In this document: piece after piece, positions 26,978 through 35,681 of the stretch | Layout of the letters: each line of letters opens with the position of its first letter | How positions within the stretch are numbered: the stretch's first letter is position 1 | From: CAVQCJ01 sp963849365 | GTDB taxonomy: Bacteria; Actinomycetota; Actinomycetes; Prado026 | Direction of reading: 5' to 3' | Assembly: GCA_963849365.1 (NCBI GenBank) | Contig: CAWKHA010000004.1 | Span: 806,001-870,000 of the forward strand | Length of the DNA stretch: 64,000 nt | Made by a program: the position numbers and the translations under genes | Notes under the pieces: generated by a model | Databases searched by the model: none | The model's input: the letters and a program-made list of their open reading frames with translations, nothing else | What the model was told of the DNA's origin: nothing

Positions 26978-27735
26978 CGGCGTGCCCGCGGTCCGGATCG
27001 GCGCGGTCCCCGCACCACGCGGACGACCGTGGTCGGCGGTTCCACGACCCCCCGGCCGACGGTGAGCACCTCGACCAGCGACGCGGACCCGGCCAGCAGC
27101 CCGGCACGGGCGGCCTCGACCTCGTCCTGCGCCGTGGCACCTTTCATCGCGAGCAGCTCGCCTCCGTCGCGGAGCAGTGGCAGGCACCAGCCCGCCAGCC
27201 GGCCGAGCGGCGCCACCGCCCGTGCCGTGACCACGTCGGCCGGCTGCCGCCTGCCGGCGTCGACCTGGCGGGCCAGCTCCTCCGCCCGTGCCCGCTCGAC
27301 GTGGACGTTCGGTACGGAAAGGCGTTCGGCGGCCTCGTGGAGGAAGGTCGCGCGGCGCAGGAGCGGCTCCACCAGGGTCACCTCGAGGTCCGGTCGGACG
27401 AGGGCGAGCACCATACCGGGCAGCCCGGCCCCGCTGCCGACGTCGTCCACCCGGGCCCCGGGGGCGATCAGCTCAGCGACCACAGCACAGTTCAACAGGT
27501 GCCGGTCCCAGAGCCTGGGCGCCTCGCGGGGGCCGATCAGCCCTCGCTCCACACCCGGACCGGCGAGCAGCGCTGCGTAGGCAGTGAGCGCCTCGAGATG
27601 GCTCCCGAGCAGGGCGCGGGCCTGGTCCGTGAGGTTCTCCGGGGCGACCCCGGGTGCGTGCGGTGTTTCACGTGAAACATCGACGGGGAGCCCCGGCCGG
27701 CCGGGCCCCGCAGGTTGGTCGGCGGCAGCGGTCAC
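26974..27735 (-). CDS. rsmG: 16S rRNA (guanine527-N7)-methyltransferase RsmG
   Basis: 253 residues from GTG 27735, overlapping the jag stop. The S-adenosylmethionine motif is VDDVGSGAGLPGMVLAL; RLWDRHLLNCAVV and TARAVAPLGRLAGW are family signatures. Methylates G527 of 16S rRNA, and loss gives low-level streptomycin resistance in other bacteria. The N-terminal 20 residues include the Val-Ser-Arg-Glu-Thr encoded by the perfect parS site. Confidence 0.95.
   Translation of the reverse strand: MTAAADQPAGPGRPGLPVDVSRETPHAPGVAPENLTDQARALLGSHLEALTAYAALLAGPGVERGLIGPREAPRLWDRHLLNCAVVAELIAPGARVDDVGSGAGLPGMVLALVRPDLEVTLVEPLLRRATFLHEAAERLSVPNVHVERARAEELARQVDAGRRQPADVVTARAVAPLGRLAGWCLPLLRDGGELLAMKGATAQDEVEAARAGLLAGSASLVEVLTVGRGVVEPPTTVVRVVRGPRRSGPRARR
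27664..27679. promoter_or_regulatory. perfect parS site within rsmG
   Basis: TGTTTCACGTGAAACA matches the 16-bp parS consensus exactly. It lies in the 5' part of the rsmG coding sequence, about 4.5 kb from oriC, where ParB would load. Confidence 0.97.
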
Positions 27736-28277
27736 GCCGGCCGGACGACGACGTAGCGCATCGGTTCCACGCCCTCGGACTCGCTCACCAGACCCGCCGC
27801 AGCCACCGCGTCATGCACGATCTTCCGTTCGAACGGGGTCATCGGCTTCATCGAGAGCGGCTCGCCACTGGCCTTCACCAGCTCCGCGGTCTCGGTACCC
27901 AACCGAGTCAGCTCCGCACGGATCCGAGCCCGGTGCCCACCGATGTCGAGCATGAGCCGGCTGCGCTCGCCGGTCTCCCGCAGCACGGCGAGCCGGGTTA
28001 GCTCCTGGAGCGCGTCCAGCACCTCTCCGTCCCGGCCGACGAGCTGGCCCAGATCGGCGCCCACCACCGAGACGATGGCTCGGTCGTTCTCGACGTCCAT
28101 GTCGATGTCGCCGTCCAGGTCGGCGATGTCCAGGAGACCCTCGAGGTAGTCGGCCGCGATGTCTCCCTCCTCGACCAGGCGTTCACGGTCGGTACGGGCC
28201 GGACCGGGCTCGCTCACCGGCGCGGCCTCCGCCTCCGTCGAGGGCTCGACCACCGTCTGCTCGTTCAGGTCGCTCAC
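27732..28277 (-). CDS. jag: Jag/KhpB family RNA-binding protein
   Basis: 181 residues from GTG 28277. Acidic N-terminus, then a KH domain (VVGADLGQLVGRDGEVLDALQ) and a C-terminal R3H domain (MTPFERKIVHDAVAA and RYVVVRPA). KhpB/Jag binds RNA and is linked to cell elongation in Firmicutes; in actinobacteria it sits after yidC. The gene starts 60 bases after the yidC stop. Confidence 0.93.
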   Translation of the reverse strand: MSDLNEQTVVEPSTEAEAAPVSEPGPARTDRERLVEEGDIAADYLEGLLDIADLDGDIDMDVENDRAIVSVVGADLGQLVGRDGEVLDALQELTRLAVLRETGERSRLMLDIGGHRARIRAELTRLGTETAELVKASGEPLSMKPMTPFERKIVHDAVAAAGLVSESEGVEPMRYVVVRPA

Positions 28278-28336
28278 GTACGTCTCCGGATCTGCTGGCT
28301 GGTGCAAGGGGTCTGCGTGGTCGGGACTGCGAGCGG

Positions 28337-29317
28337 TCAGGCCTGGGGCTCGGCGGCCTGGTCGTTCGGTTCGCCGCTGCCGGCTCCCGGGGCCGGCTTG
28401 CGCTGTGGAGCCGCGCGTTTCGCCCGCGGCGCGCGTTTGGGCTGCTGCCGCTGACCCTTCGGCGTCTCCTCGGTCTCGACCACGGTCACACCGGAAGCAG
28501 CGGCCTCGGCGGCAGCCTTGGCCGCCGCCTTCTCGGCCCGGCGCGCCTGCAGGGCGATGTCCGCCTCGCTGCCGGGAGTCGGGTTCCGCCTGATGACGAT
28601 CAGCTGCTGCCCCATCGTCCACAGGTTGGTCGTCAGCCAGTAGATGAGGACACCGAGCGGGAAGTTGATGCCGAAGACGGCGAACATGGCCGGGAAGACG
28701 TACAGCAGGATCTTCTGCTGCTGCATCAGCGGGCTCGACTGGCCCAGCGGCTGGTTCTTCACCATCAGCTGGCGCTGCGTGATGAACGTGGTCGCCGTCA
28801 TCGCGACGATGAAGATGCCGGCGACGATCTTGGTGTTGAGGTCGCCGGTGCGGAAGGTCTCGTAGATCGGCGCGCCGAAGATCGTCGCGGAGTGGGCCGA
28901 GATCACCGTCGCCTGGTCGGTGATGACCCCGACCGTCCGGCCCTGTGCGATGTAGGAGAGCACGTGGTACAGCGCGAAGAAGAACGGCGCCTGGACGATG
29001 ATCGGCAAGCAGCTCGAGAGCGGGTTGGTCCCGGTCTCGCGGTAGAGCTTCATCAGCTCTTCCTGCTGCTTGGCCTTGTCGTTCTTGTACTTGGTCTGGA
29101 TCGCCTTCATCTGCGGCTGCAGCGCCTGCAAGCCTCGCTGCGCCTTGATCTGCTTGACGAACAGCGGGATCAGGCAGATCCGGATCAGCACGACGAGCAG
29201 CACGATCGACAGGCCCCAGGCCGCACCGCTGTCGGGGTTGAAGATCAGCGACCAGAACGAGTGGAACCTCAGCAGCACCCAGGAGACCGCGTTGTAGAGC
29301 GGGTCGAGCAGGCCCAC
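28337..29317 (-). CDS. yidC: membrane protein insertase YidC
   Basis: 326 residues from GTG 29317. Five main membrane segments; the conserved cytoplasmic hairpin is LQALQPQMKAIQTKYKND, and the hydrophilic-groove Arg is in VVLIRICLIPLF. A long basic Lys/Arg/Ala tail of about 70 residues can contact the ribosome. Inserts and folds membrane proteins alone or with SecYEG. It follows yidD by one base and belongs to the rpmH-rnpA-yidD-yidC-jag-rsmG-parAB run. Confidence 0.95.
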   Translation of the reverse strand: MGLLDPLYNAVSWVLLRFHSFWSLIFNPDSGAAWGLSIVLLVVLIRICLIPLFVKQIKAQRGLQALQPQMKAIQTKYKNDKAKQQEELMKLYRETGTNPLSSCLPIIVQAPFFFALYHVLSYIAQGRTVGVITDQATVISAHSATIFGAPIYETFRTGDLNTKIVAGIFIVAMTATTFITQRQLMVKNQPLGQSSPLMQQQKILLYVFPAMFAVFGINFPLGVLIYWLTTNLWTMGQQLIVIRRNPTPGSEADIALQARRAEKAAAKAAAEAAASGVTVVETEETPKGQRQQPKRAPRAKRAAPQRKPAPGAGSGEPNDQAAEPQA

Positions 29318-29318
29318 G

Positions 29319-29642
29319 TCAGGCTCCTTGCAGCGGGGTCGGGACGGACGGCACAGCAGCCGGTTCCGCCGGTGGCACGTGGTCGACGCCGCCCGGGGTC
29401 CACGGATGGCAACGCCCGAGGCGCCGCAGCGCCAGCCAGCCGCCGCGCAGGACCCCGTGCCGCTGGATGGCCACCAGCGCGTACTGCGAGCAGGACGGGT
29501 AGTAGCGGCACGACGACATCGTCCACGGGGAGATCACCCGCTGGTAGCAGCGGATCGCCAGGACGAAGGGGGCGCGGGCCCAACGACGCGCCCGGCCCGC
29601 CGGGACCGGGTGTCTCGGGCTCAGGTCGAGGGTGTGGTTCAC
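29319..29642 (-). CDS. yidD: membrane protein insertion efficiency factor YidD
   Basis: 107 residues from GTG 29642, overlapping the rnpA stop by GTGA. Core motif YQRVISPWTMSSCRYYPSCSQYA with its three cysteines, then GRCHPWTPGGVDHVP, is diagnostic of the YidD/DUF37 family. Small membrane-bound helper for YidC. The N-terminal 25 residues before the amphipathic helix are variable. Confidence 0.93.
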   Translation of the reverse strand: MNHTLDLSPRHPVPAGRARRWARAPFVLAIRCYQRVISPWTMSSCRYYPSCSQYALVAIQRHGVLRGGWLALRRLGRCHPWTPGGVDHVPPAEPAAVPSVPTPLQGA

Positions 29643-30001
29643 GGTGCGACCGCGACCGGGGTCAACAGACGGTCGAGACACGCGTCGAGATCCGTGCTCA
29701 GCCGGGTGTGGTCCGCCGTGGCGGCCGACGGCAGCGCCCGCAGCACGAGCGCCGAGCCGGCGGGCAGCCGGTGCAGCCGGTCCCGGGCCACAGCCCGGAG
29801 CCGGCGCGTCACCGCGTTCCGGGCCACGGCACCTCCCACGGTCTTCCCGACCACGAACCCCACCCGCGGCGGACCCGCCTCGGGCTCGGACGCGGCCGAC
29901 TCGAAGTACGCCACCAGAGTCCCCCGCGCGCAACGTCGACCGGTTCGGGTCACCCGGACGAAGTCCGCCCGGCGGCGCAGGCGGTTCGGCTGGGCGAGCA
30001 C
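29639..30001 (-). CDS. rnpA: ribonuclease P protein component
   Basis: 120 residues from GTG 30001. Conserved parts are NRLRRRADFVRV, VGFVVGKTVGGAVARNAVTRRLR and the RNR-like helix. It binds the RNase P RNA for tRNA 5' maturation. Stands 25 bases after rpmH, an almost universal pairing. Confidence 0.94.
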   Translation of the reverse strand: MLAQPNRLRRRADFVRVTRTGRRCARGTLVAYFESAASEPEAGPPRVGFVVGKTVGGAVARNAVTRRLRAVARDRLHRLPAGSALVLRALPSAATADHTRLSTDLDACLDRLLTPVAVAP

Positions 30002-30026
30002 GGCACGCTCCGGCTGCCTGACGTCG

Positions 30027-30164
30027 TCAGGCCGACAGCTCTGAGCGCCCCTTGCGGCGGCGCGCGGACAGGATCCCGCGGCCGGCGCGGGTCCTCATGC
30101 GCAGCCGGAAGCCGTGGGTCTTCGCCCGGCGGCGGTTGTTCGGCTGGAAGGTGCGCTTGCTCAC
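30027..30164 (-). CDS. rpmH: 50S ribosomal protein L34
   Basis: 45 residues from GTG 30164: SKRTFQPNNRRRAKTHGFR is the L34 signature, followed by RMRTRAGRGILSARRRKGR. First gene of the left-reading run and divergent from dnaA. Length is standard. Confidence 0.97.
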   Translation of the reverse strand: MSKRTFQPNNRRRAKTHGFRLRMRTRAGRGILSARRRKGRSELSA

Positions 30165-30572
30165 GGTGCTGCTCCTGAGGCGAAGGGTGATCCGGTGCGC
30201 TACGAACGCCAGGCCGGCCACCACCGGACGCCCACGCTGAATCCCTGCTCGGACTCCATCTCGCGGGCACGCGGCAACGGCCGCCGACACGTCGGCCCGC
30301 TAACCGTACGGGGGCCTCCGCGGGCGGTCAAACCGGCCCGGCCGGCCCGGCCGGGAGGGGCCCGATCCGAGCCGAACCGACCACTCTGCACGGGTCCTTG
30401 CCGGGTGTAGGTTGCGACACGCCGTGTGCTCCAAGGATGGTCGCCGACCCGCTTGTGCGGCCGTTACGCCTCGGTTAGCGTCCCGCGGCACGTCCGCGGT
30501 CCGGGACCATGCACAGCCTGTGGACGACCGTGTGGACGATCAGTCCAGCCCGACCGAGGGGAGCACGCCCGG
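30165..30572. promoter_or_regulatory. rpmH-dnaA divergent intergenic region
   Basis: About 400 bases with no gene. It must hold the promoters of rpmH (leftward) and dnaA (rightward). A Pro/Gly-codon-like CCGG-rich tract lies around 30330-30355. Two DnaA boxes stand close to the dnaA start (listed separately). No clear -35/-10 pair stands out by eye. Confidence 0.7.
30519..30539. promoter_or_regulatory. two DnaA boxes upstream of dnaA
   Basis: TGTGGACGA occurs at 30519-30527 and again at 30531-30539; the complement TCGTCCACA differs from the actinobacterial box TTGTCCACA at one base. The two copies are 12 bases apart, 34 bases before the dnaA start, a position suited to autoregulation. Confidence 0.7.
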
Positions 30573-32093
30573 GTGGCCGAGTCGACCGAGGACCTCGCCA
30601 CAGCCATCGAGCTCGGGCCGGTCTGGACACGAACGCTCGCGGGCCTCGCGGACGGCACGCTCTCCCCTCAGCACCGCGCGTTCCTGCGGCTGACGCGACC
30701 GGTCGCCCTCGTCGGTGACACCGTTCTCATCGCCGCCCCCAACGACTTCGCCCGCGACGTCATCGAGAACCGGCTGCGCGCCGTGCTGACCGACGCGCTT
30801 TCCGGCGAGCTCGGCTCCGACGTCCAGATCGCCGTCACCGTGGACCCCGGCAGTGCGGACGGGGAGTCCCCGCTCGACGAGCTGACGGACGAGGTGGCCG
30901 ACGGGACGTTCGCCGCCGACCTGGACGCGGCGTCCGCCGGACCCGGCCTGCACGCGGCGCTGCAGTCTCCGACCGCTCCGGGTGCCAACGGCTCGGGCGA
31001 CGGCACGACGGTGAACCGGCCCGGCTCGGGTCAGCCCGGGGCCCGGCGCGAGACCGAGCCGAGCCGGCTGAACCCCAAGTACACCTTCGAGACGTTCGTC
31101 ATCGGGTCCAGCAACCGGTTCGCGCACGCGGCGGCGGTCGCCGTCGCCGAGGCCCCGGCCAAGGCTTACAACCCGCTCTTCGTCTACGGGGAGTCCGGGC
31201 TGGGCAAGACCCACCTGCTGCACGCGATCGGCCACTACGCCCGCAGCCTGTACAGCGGATCCCGGGTCCGGTACGTCAGCTCGGAGGAGTTCACCAACGA
31301 GTTCATCAACTCGATCCGCGACGACAAGGCGGCCACGTTCCAGCGCCGCTACCGCGAGGTGGACATCCTGCTCGTGGACGACATCCAGTTCCTGCAGGGG
31401 AAAGTCCAGACGCAGGAAGAGTTCTTCCACACCTTCAACACGCTGCACAACGCGAACAAGCAGATCGTCATCACCTCGGACAAGCCGCCCAAGCTGCTGG
31501 CGGAGTTCGAGGAACGGATGCGCTCGCGGTTCGAGTGGGGCCTCATCACCGACGTGCAGCCGCCCGACCTGGAGACCCGGATCGCGATCCTGCGCAAGAA
31601 GGCGGCGCAGGAACGGCTCTCGGCGCCGCCGGAGGTGCTGGAGTACATCGGAAGCAAGATCTCGACGAACATCCGCGAGCTCGAGGGTGCGCTCATCCGG
31701 GTCACCGCCTTCGCGAGCCTGAACCGCCAGCCGGTGGACCTGGCGCTCGCCGAGGTCGTCCTCAAGGACCTGATCACCGACTCGGCCGGGCCGGAGATCA
31801 CCTCGGCGACGATCATGGCCCAGACCGCGGCGTACTTCGGGCTGTCGATGGAGGACCTGTGCGGGTCGTCCCGGTCGAGGGTGCTGGTGACCGCCCGGCA
31901 GATCGCCATGTACCTGTGCCGTGAGCTGACCGACCTGTCCCTGCCGAAGATCGGCCAGCAGTTCGGCGGCCGCGACCACACCACGGTCATGCACGCCGAC
32001 CGCAAGATCCGCCAGCTGATGGCCGAGCGGCGCAGCGTCTACAACCAGGTCACCGAGCTCACCAACCGGATCAAGTCGCAGACCCGGGGCTGA
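30573..32093 (+). CDS. dnaA: chromosomal replication initiator DnaA
   Basis: 506 residues from GTG 30573, behind GAGGGGAG; the open frame is longer but the upstream part covers the DnaA boxes and is non-coding in appearance. Domain I at about 10-95, an Asp/Gly-rich linker (95-165), the AAA+ domain with Walker A GESGLGKTH at 206-214 and LLVDDIQFLQGK, and domain IV with the signature GGRDHTTVMHADRKI. Opens oriC, which lies immediately downstream. Confidence 0.97.
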   Translation: MAESTEDLATAIELGPVWTRTLAGLADGTLSPQHRAFLRLTRPVALVGDTVLIAAPNDFARDVIENRLRAVLTDALSGELGSDVQIAVTVDPGSADGESPLDELTDEVADGTFAADLDAASAGPGLHAALQSPTAPGANGSGDGTTVNRPGSGQPGARRETEPSRLNPKYTFETFVIGSSNRFAHAAAVAVAEAPAKAYNPLFVYGESGLGKTHLLHAIGHYARSLYSGSRVRYVSSEEFTNEFINSIRDDKAATFQRRYREVDILLVDDIQFLQGKVQTQEEFFHTFNTLHNANKQIVITSDKPPKLLAEFEERMRSRFEWGLITDVQPPDLETRIAILRKKAAQERLSAPPEVLEYIGSKISTNIRELEGALIRVTAFASLNRQPVDLALAEVVLKDLITDSAGPEITSATIMAQTAAYFGLSMEDLCGSSRSRVLVTARQIAMYLCRELTDLSLPKIGQQFGGRDHTTVMHADRKIRQLMAERRSVYNQVTELTNRIKSQTRG

Positions 32094-32623
32094 CCGCCGC
32101 GCCGCGCGCGTGGGAAGGTCCCGGGGACACGAAGAGTGACCGGCCAGCAACCGCTATCACCGTGCGTACACAGTTGTGGATAACGCTGTGGATCTGTGGA
32201 CGAACCCGTTTGGCCCGCCCGGCGCCGGGCCGGCGATCTGGGGACAGGCTGGGGAGAACCTCTGGACGGTCCGGCCCCGGCTGTGACCTCGGTGTGCACG
32301 GACGGCGGGCTGACCCCGGTGGTCCCCCGACGAGCCCGCCCCCTCCACCGGATGTCCACAGCCGCTGGGGACGGCGACACGCCTGCCGACCTGCGGACAG
32401 CCCCGTCGTCCACACTGTCCACCGCGCCTACGAACACCACGAGAAGAACAACTGGGAGACCGACCGGACGAAGTCGAACGGGTCTCTGTCTGGGGACGGC
32501 GCCGAACCCTTAGGGTGACGCACGGCTCTGTACGAGAAGAGCTGGTCGGCCGGGAGTCGGCGCGCCGTGGTCGGATGTGCCCAGTCCCTGATCGGGGCGG
32601 CTGTCCCAGCTGGAGGAGGATCC
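32094..32623. other. oriC, dnaA-dnaN intergenic origin of replication
   Basis: About 530 non-coding bases with a cluster of DnaA boxes on both strands. Perfect box TGTGGATAA at 32175-32183; close variants TGTGGATCT 32187-32195, TGTGGACGA 32195-32203, ATGTCCACA 32352-32360, TCGTCCACA 32406-32414 and CTGTCCACC 32415-32423. Weaker forms with GGGG are at 32239-32247 and 32250-32258. No strongly A+T-rich unwinding stretch is obvious; the lowest G+C patches are around 32155-32185 and 32430-32480. Confidence 0.92.
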
Positions 32624-33769
32624 GTGCGGTTCCGGGTCGAGCGCGATGTCCTCGCCGATGCCGTCGCGTGGACGGCCCGCAGCCTTCCGGCCCGTCCGCC
32701 CGTGCCCGTGCTGGCCGGTCTGCTCGTCGAGGCGTCCCCCGAGGGGCTGACCCTGTCCGGCTTCGACTACGAGGTGTCGACGCGGATCTTCGTCGCTGCG
32801 GACGTGCTCGAGCCCGGGCGCGTCCTGGTCTCCGGTCGGCTGCTGGCGGACATCTCGCGCAGCCTGCCCGCCCGGCCCGTGGAGATCACGACCGAGGGCC
32901 CGAAGGTCCAGCTCGTCTGTGGCAGCGCACGGTTCTCCCTGCTGACGCTCCCGGTCGAGGAGTACCCGAGCCTGCCGGAGATGCCGTCGGTCACCGGGAC
33001 GCTGCCGGGGGCGCGGCTGGCGGCCGCCGTCCACCAGGTCGCGGTCGCGGCCGGACGTGACGACACGCTGCCGGTGCTCACCGGGATCAGGATCGAGCTC
33101 GACGGCGACCGGGTGACGCTCGCGGCCACCGACCGGTACCGGCTGGCCGTGCGCGACCTGCACTGGTCCCCCGAGCAGACCGGGCTGGAGTCGGTGGCGC
33201 TGGTGCCGGCGCGGACGCTCGCCGAGACGGCCAAGTCGCTCGCGGGCTGCGAGTCGGTGGCGGTGGCGCTGGCCCGGTCGAGCTCGGGTGAGGGTCTGGT
33301 CGGCTTCGACGGAGGTGGCCGGCGCACCACGACGCGGCTGCTGGAAGGGGAGTTCCCGAAGTACCGCTCGTTGCTGCCCACCGAGTCGGCGAGTGTCGCG
33401 GACGTCGACACCGGCGCGCTGGTCGAGGCGGTGAAGCGCGTCGCGCTGGTGGCCGAGCGCAACACGCCCGTACGGCTGACGTTCTCCGCCGGTGAGCTGC
33501 AGCTGGACGCGGGCACCGGCGACGAGGCCCAGGCGACCGAGGCGCTGGCCTGCTCGCTCGAGGGGGAGCCGCTCACGATCGCGTTCAACCCGCAGTTCCT
33601 CCTGGACGGCCTGGGCGTCGTCGACAACGCGGTGAGCCGGCTGTCGTTCACGACACCGAGCAAGCCGGCCGTGCTGACCGGCGGGTCAGCAGACTCCGGC
33701 GAGCCGGGCGACGGGGGCGCGGGCGGCGCGTACCGCTACCTGCTGATGCCGGTCCGCCTGTCCGGCTGA
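32624..33769 (+). CDS. dnaN: DNA polymerase III beta sliding clamp
   Basis: 381 residues from GTG 32624 behind GGAGGAGG. Three repeated clamp domains can be traced; LPVLTGIRIELDGDRVTLAATDRYRLA begins the second-domain region (residues about 145-170) and YRYLLMPVRL ends the protein. The ring tethers the polymerase to DNA. An Gly/Asp-rich insert (GGSADSGEPGDGGAGG) precedes the last strand. recF follows after 32 bases; the gnd gene seen between dnaN and recF in Streptomyces and mycobacteria is absent. Confidence 0.96.
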   Translation: MRFRVERDVLADAVAWTARSLPARPPVPVLAGLLVEASPEGLTLSGFDYEVSTRIFVAADVLEPGRVLVSGRLLADISRSLPARPVEITTEGPKVQLVCGSARFSLLTLPVEEYPSLPEMPSVTGTLPGARLAAAVHQVAVAAGRDDTLPVLTGIRIELDGDRVTLAATDRYRLAVRDLHWSPEQTGLESVALVPARTLAETAKSLAGCESVAVALARSSSGEGLVGFDGGGRRTTTRLLEGEFPKYRSLLPTESASVADVDTGALVEAVKRVALVAERNTPVRLTFSAGELQLDAGTGDEAQATEALACSLEGEPLTIAFNPQFLLDGLGVVDNAVSRLSFTTPSKPAVLTGGSADSGEPGDGGAGGAYRYLLMPVRLSG

Positions 33770-33801
33770 GCCCGCGCACCCCAGGAAAGCGCGGGACAGT
33801 C

Positions 33802-34932
33802 GTGTACGTCGCGCACCTGTCGTTGACCGACTTCCGTTCGTACGCCGCGGTCGAGCTCCCGCTGGAGCGGGGCGTCACGACATTCGTCGGGCCGAACGGT
33901 CAGGGCAAGACCAACCTCGTCGAGGCCATCGGGTACGTCGCGTCGCTGAGCAGCCACCGGGTCTCGTCCGACGCCGCCCTCGTCCGGGCGGGTGCGGAGC
34001 GGTCGGTTGTCCGGGTGAGCGTCGTCCGCGACGGCCGGCCGACCCTCGTCGAGCTCGAGCTCAACCCGGGACGGGCGAACCGGGCCAGGGTGAACCGCTC
34101 GCCGCTGCCGCGGGCCCGCGAAGTCCTCGGCCTGCTGCGCACGGTGCTGTTCGCGCCGGAGGACCTGGCGCTGGTCAAGGGCGACCCGTCCGACCGGCGC
34201 CGCTACCTCGACGAGCTGCTCGTGGCCCGGACACCACGGATGGCCGGCGTGAAGGCCGACTTCGAGCGCGTGCTCAAGCAGCGCAACGCCTTGCTCAAGA
34301 GCGCCGGCGCCGCGGCCCGACGGATGGGTGCCGACCTGAGCACGCTGGACGTCTGGGACACCCATCTCGCCACCACCGGTGCCGAGCTGCTGGCGGCCCG
34401 CCTGGACCTGGTCGCGGCGCTGCGGCCGCTGGTCGCGCGCTCGTACGCGGACGTCGCAGGCAGCCTGCCCGACCAGGCCACGACGCTGGAGTACGTGGCG
34501 AGCCTGCCCGACCTAGACCCGGCCACCGGTCGCGACGACCTCGTCGACGCGATGCTCGCGGCGCTCGTCCAGGCCCGGCCCAAGGAGCTCGACCGCGGGG
34601 TCAGCCTCGTCGGCCCGCACCGGGACGAGCTGATGCTCAGCCTGGGGGAGCTGCCGGCGAGGGGGTACGCCAGCCACGGCGAGTCCTGGTCCTTCGCGCT
34701 GGCGCTCCGGCTCGCCGCCTACGACCTGCTCTGCTCGGACGGCGGGGAACCCGTCCTGATCCTCGACGACGTCTTCGCCGAGCTCGACGTGCGCCGCCGG
34801 CAGCGCCTCGCGGAGCTCGTGGCGCCGGCCGAGCAGGTTCTCGTCACGGCCGCGGTGGCGCAGGATGTCCCTGACGCCCTGTCCGGGGCGCGCGTCCAGG
34901 TGCGGGACGGGGAGGTGCACGTTGACGGCTGA
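33802..34932 (+). CDS. recF: DNA replication and repair protein RecF
   Basis: 376 residues from GTG 33802. Walker A is GPNGQGKTNLVEA; the ABC signature region is ARGYASHGESWSFALALRLA and Walker B is PVLILDDVFAELDVRRRQRL. SMC-like ATPase that guides RecA loading at single-strand gaps. The dciA start lies inside its last codons. Confidence 0.95.
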   Translation: MYVAHLSLTDFRSYAAVELPLERGVTTFVGPNGQGKTNLVEAIGYVASLSSHRVSSDAALVRAGAERSVVRVSVVRDGRPTLVELELNPGRANRARVNRSPLPRAREVLGLLRTVLFAPEDLALVKGDPSDRRRYLDELLVARTPRMAGVKADFERVLKQRNALLKSAGAAARRMGADLSTLDVWDTHLATTGAELLAARLDLVAALRPLVARSYADVAGSLPDQATTLEYVASLPDLDPATGRDDLVDAMLAALVQARPKELDRGVSLVGPHRDELMLSLGELPARGYASHGESWSFALALRLAAYDLLCSDGGEPVLILDDVFAELDVRRRQRLAELVAPAEQVLVTAAVAQDVPDALSGARVQVRDGEVHVDG

Positions 34933-35521
34933 CCCACCCGGTCCCGGCGACACCGGTCCCGGCGACACCGGCACCGAGGACGGCTCGGCCGAGCCGGCCC
35001 CCGAGACCGCGGCTCCGCCCCCACCGTCCGGGATCGACCTGGGGCGGGCCCTGCTGGCCCAGGCCCGGGCCGACACCCGGGACCGCGGTCGGCGGGTCGC
35101 CGACCGGCAGGCCGTCCGTACCGGTGACGTGGACCGGCAGCGGCGCAGCGGCGCCACCCCGGACGACCGCGACCCGCAGCCGCTGGGGCGCAGCGTCGAC
35201 CGGCTGGTGGCCGAGCGCGGCTGGCAGGCCCAGGCCGCGGTCGGTGGCGTCGTGGCCCGCTGGCCGCACGTGGTCGGACCGGAGCTGGCCGACCACTGCG
35301 TCCCGGAGCACTACGCGCAGACCGTGCTGACCGTGCGGGCCGACTCGACCGCGTGGGCCACCCAGGTCCGGCTGCTCGCTCCGAGCCTGGTCGCGCGGCT
35401 GAACGCCGAGTGCGGCGACGGCACGGTGACGATGGTCAAGGTGCTCGGACCGGGCCGGCCGTCCTGGCGCAAGGGACCGCTGCACGTGCCCGGCCGCGGT
35501 CCGCGCGACACCTACGGCTGA
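34922..35521 (+). CDS. dciA: DUF721/DciA family replicative helicase loader
   Basis: 199 residues from TTG 34922, with GGGGAGGTG just upstream and an 11-base overlap with recF. A Pro/Thr-rich N-terminus is followed by the DUF721 domain: LVAERGWQAQAAVGGVVARWPHVVGPELADH and LTVRADSTAWATQVRLLAPSLVARLN. DciA loads or helps load DnaB helicase in the many bacteria that lack DnaC/DnaI. Position between recF and gyrB is conserved in actinobacteria. Function follows the family. Confidence 0.9.
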   Translation: MTADPPGPGDTGPGDTGTEDGSAEPAPETAAPPPPSGIDLGRALLAQARADTRDRGRRVADRQAVRTGDVDRQRRSGATPDDRDPQPLGRSVDRLVAERGWQAQAAVGGVVARWPHVVGPELADHCVPEHYAQTVLTVRADSTAWATQVRLLAPSLVARLNAECGDGTVTMVKVLGPGRPSWRKGPLHVPGRGPRDTYG

Positions 35522-35681
35522 CCGCCGCTGGCTGTCAAGAGGCCCTTGTACGTGGGGGGACACGGACCCCCGCCTCAACGGGCACCACGATCGCCCACAG
35601 GGGCCGTCGTGGGCCGTTTCTGGCCTCACGGACCGGTAGGATGGGGAGTCAATCCCCGACCCCCGTCAGGAGCCCGCGCCC

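Noticed and set aside
24998..30001. Long plus-strand open frames under parB, parA, rsmG, jag and yidC
   Set aside because: Antisense shadows in high-G+C sequence; Arg/Gly/Pro/Ala-rich and without family motifs.
30330..30355. CCGG-rich repeat upstream of dnaA as an origin element
   Set aside because: Low-complexity palindromic run; no DnaA-box or A+T-rich character.
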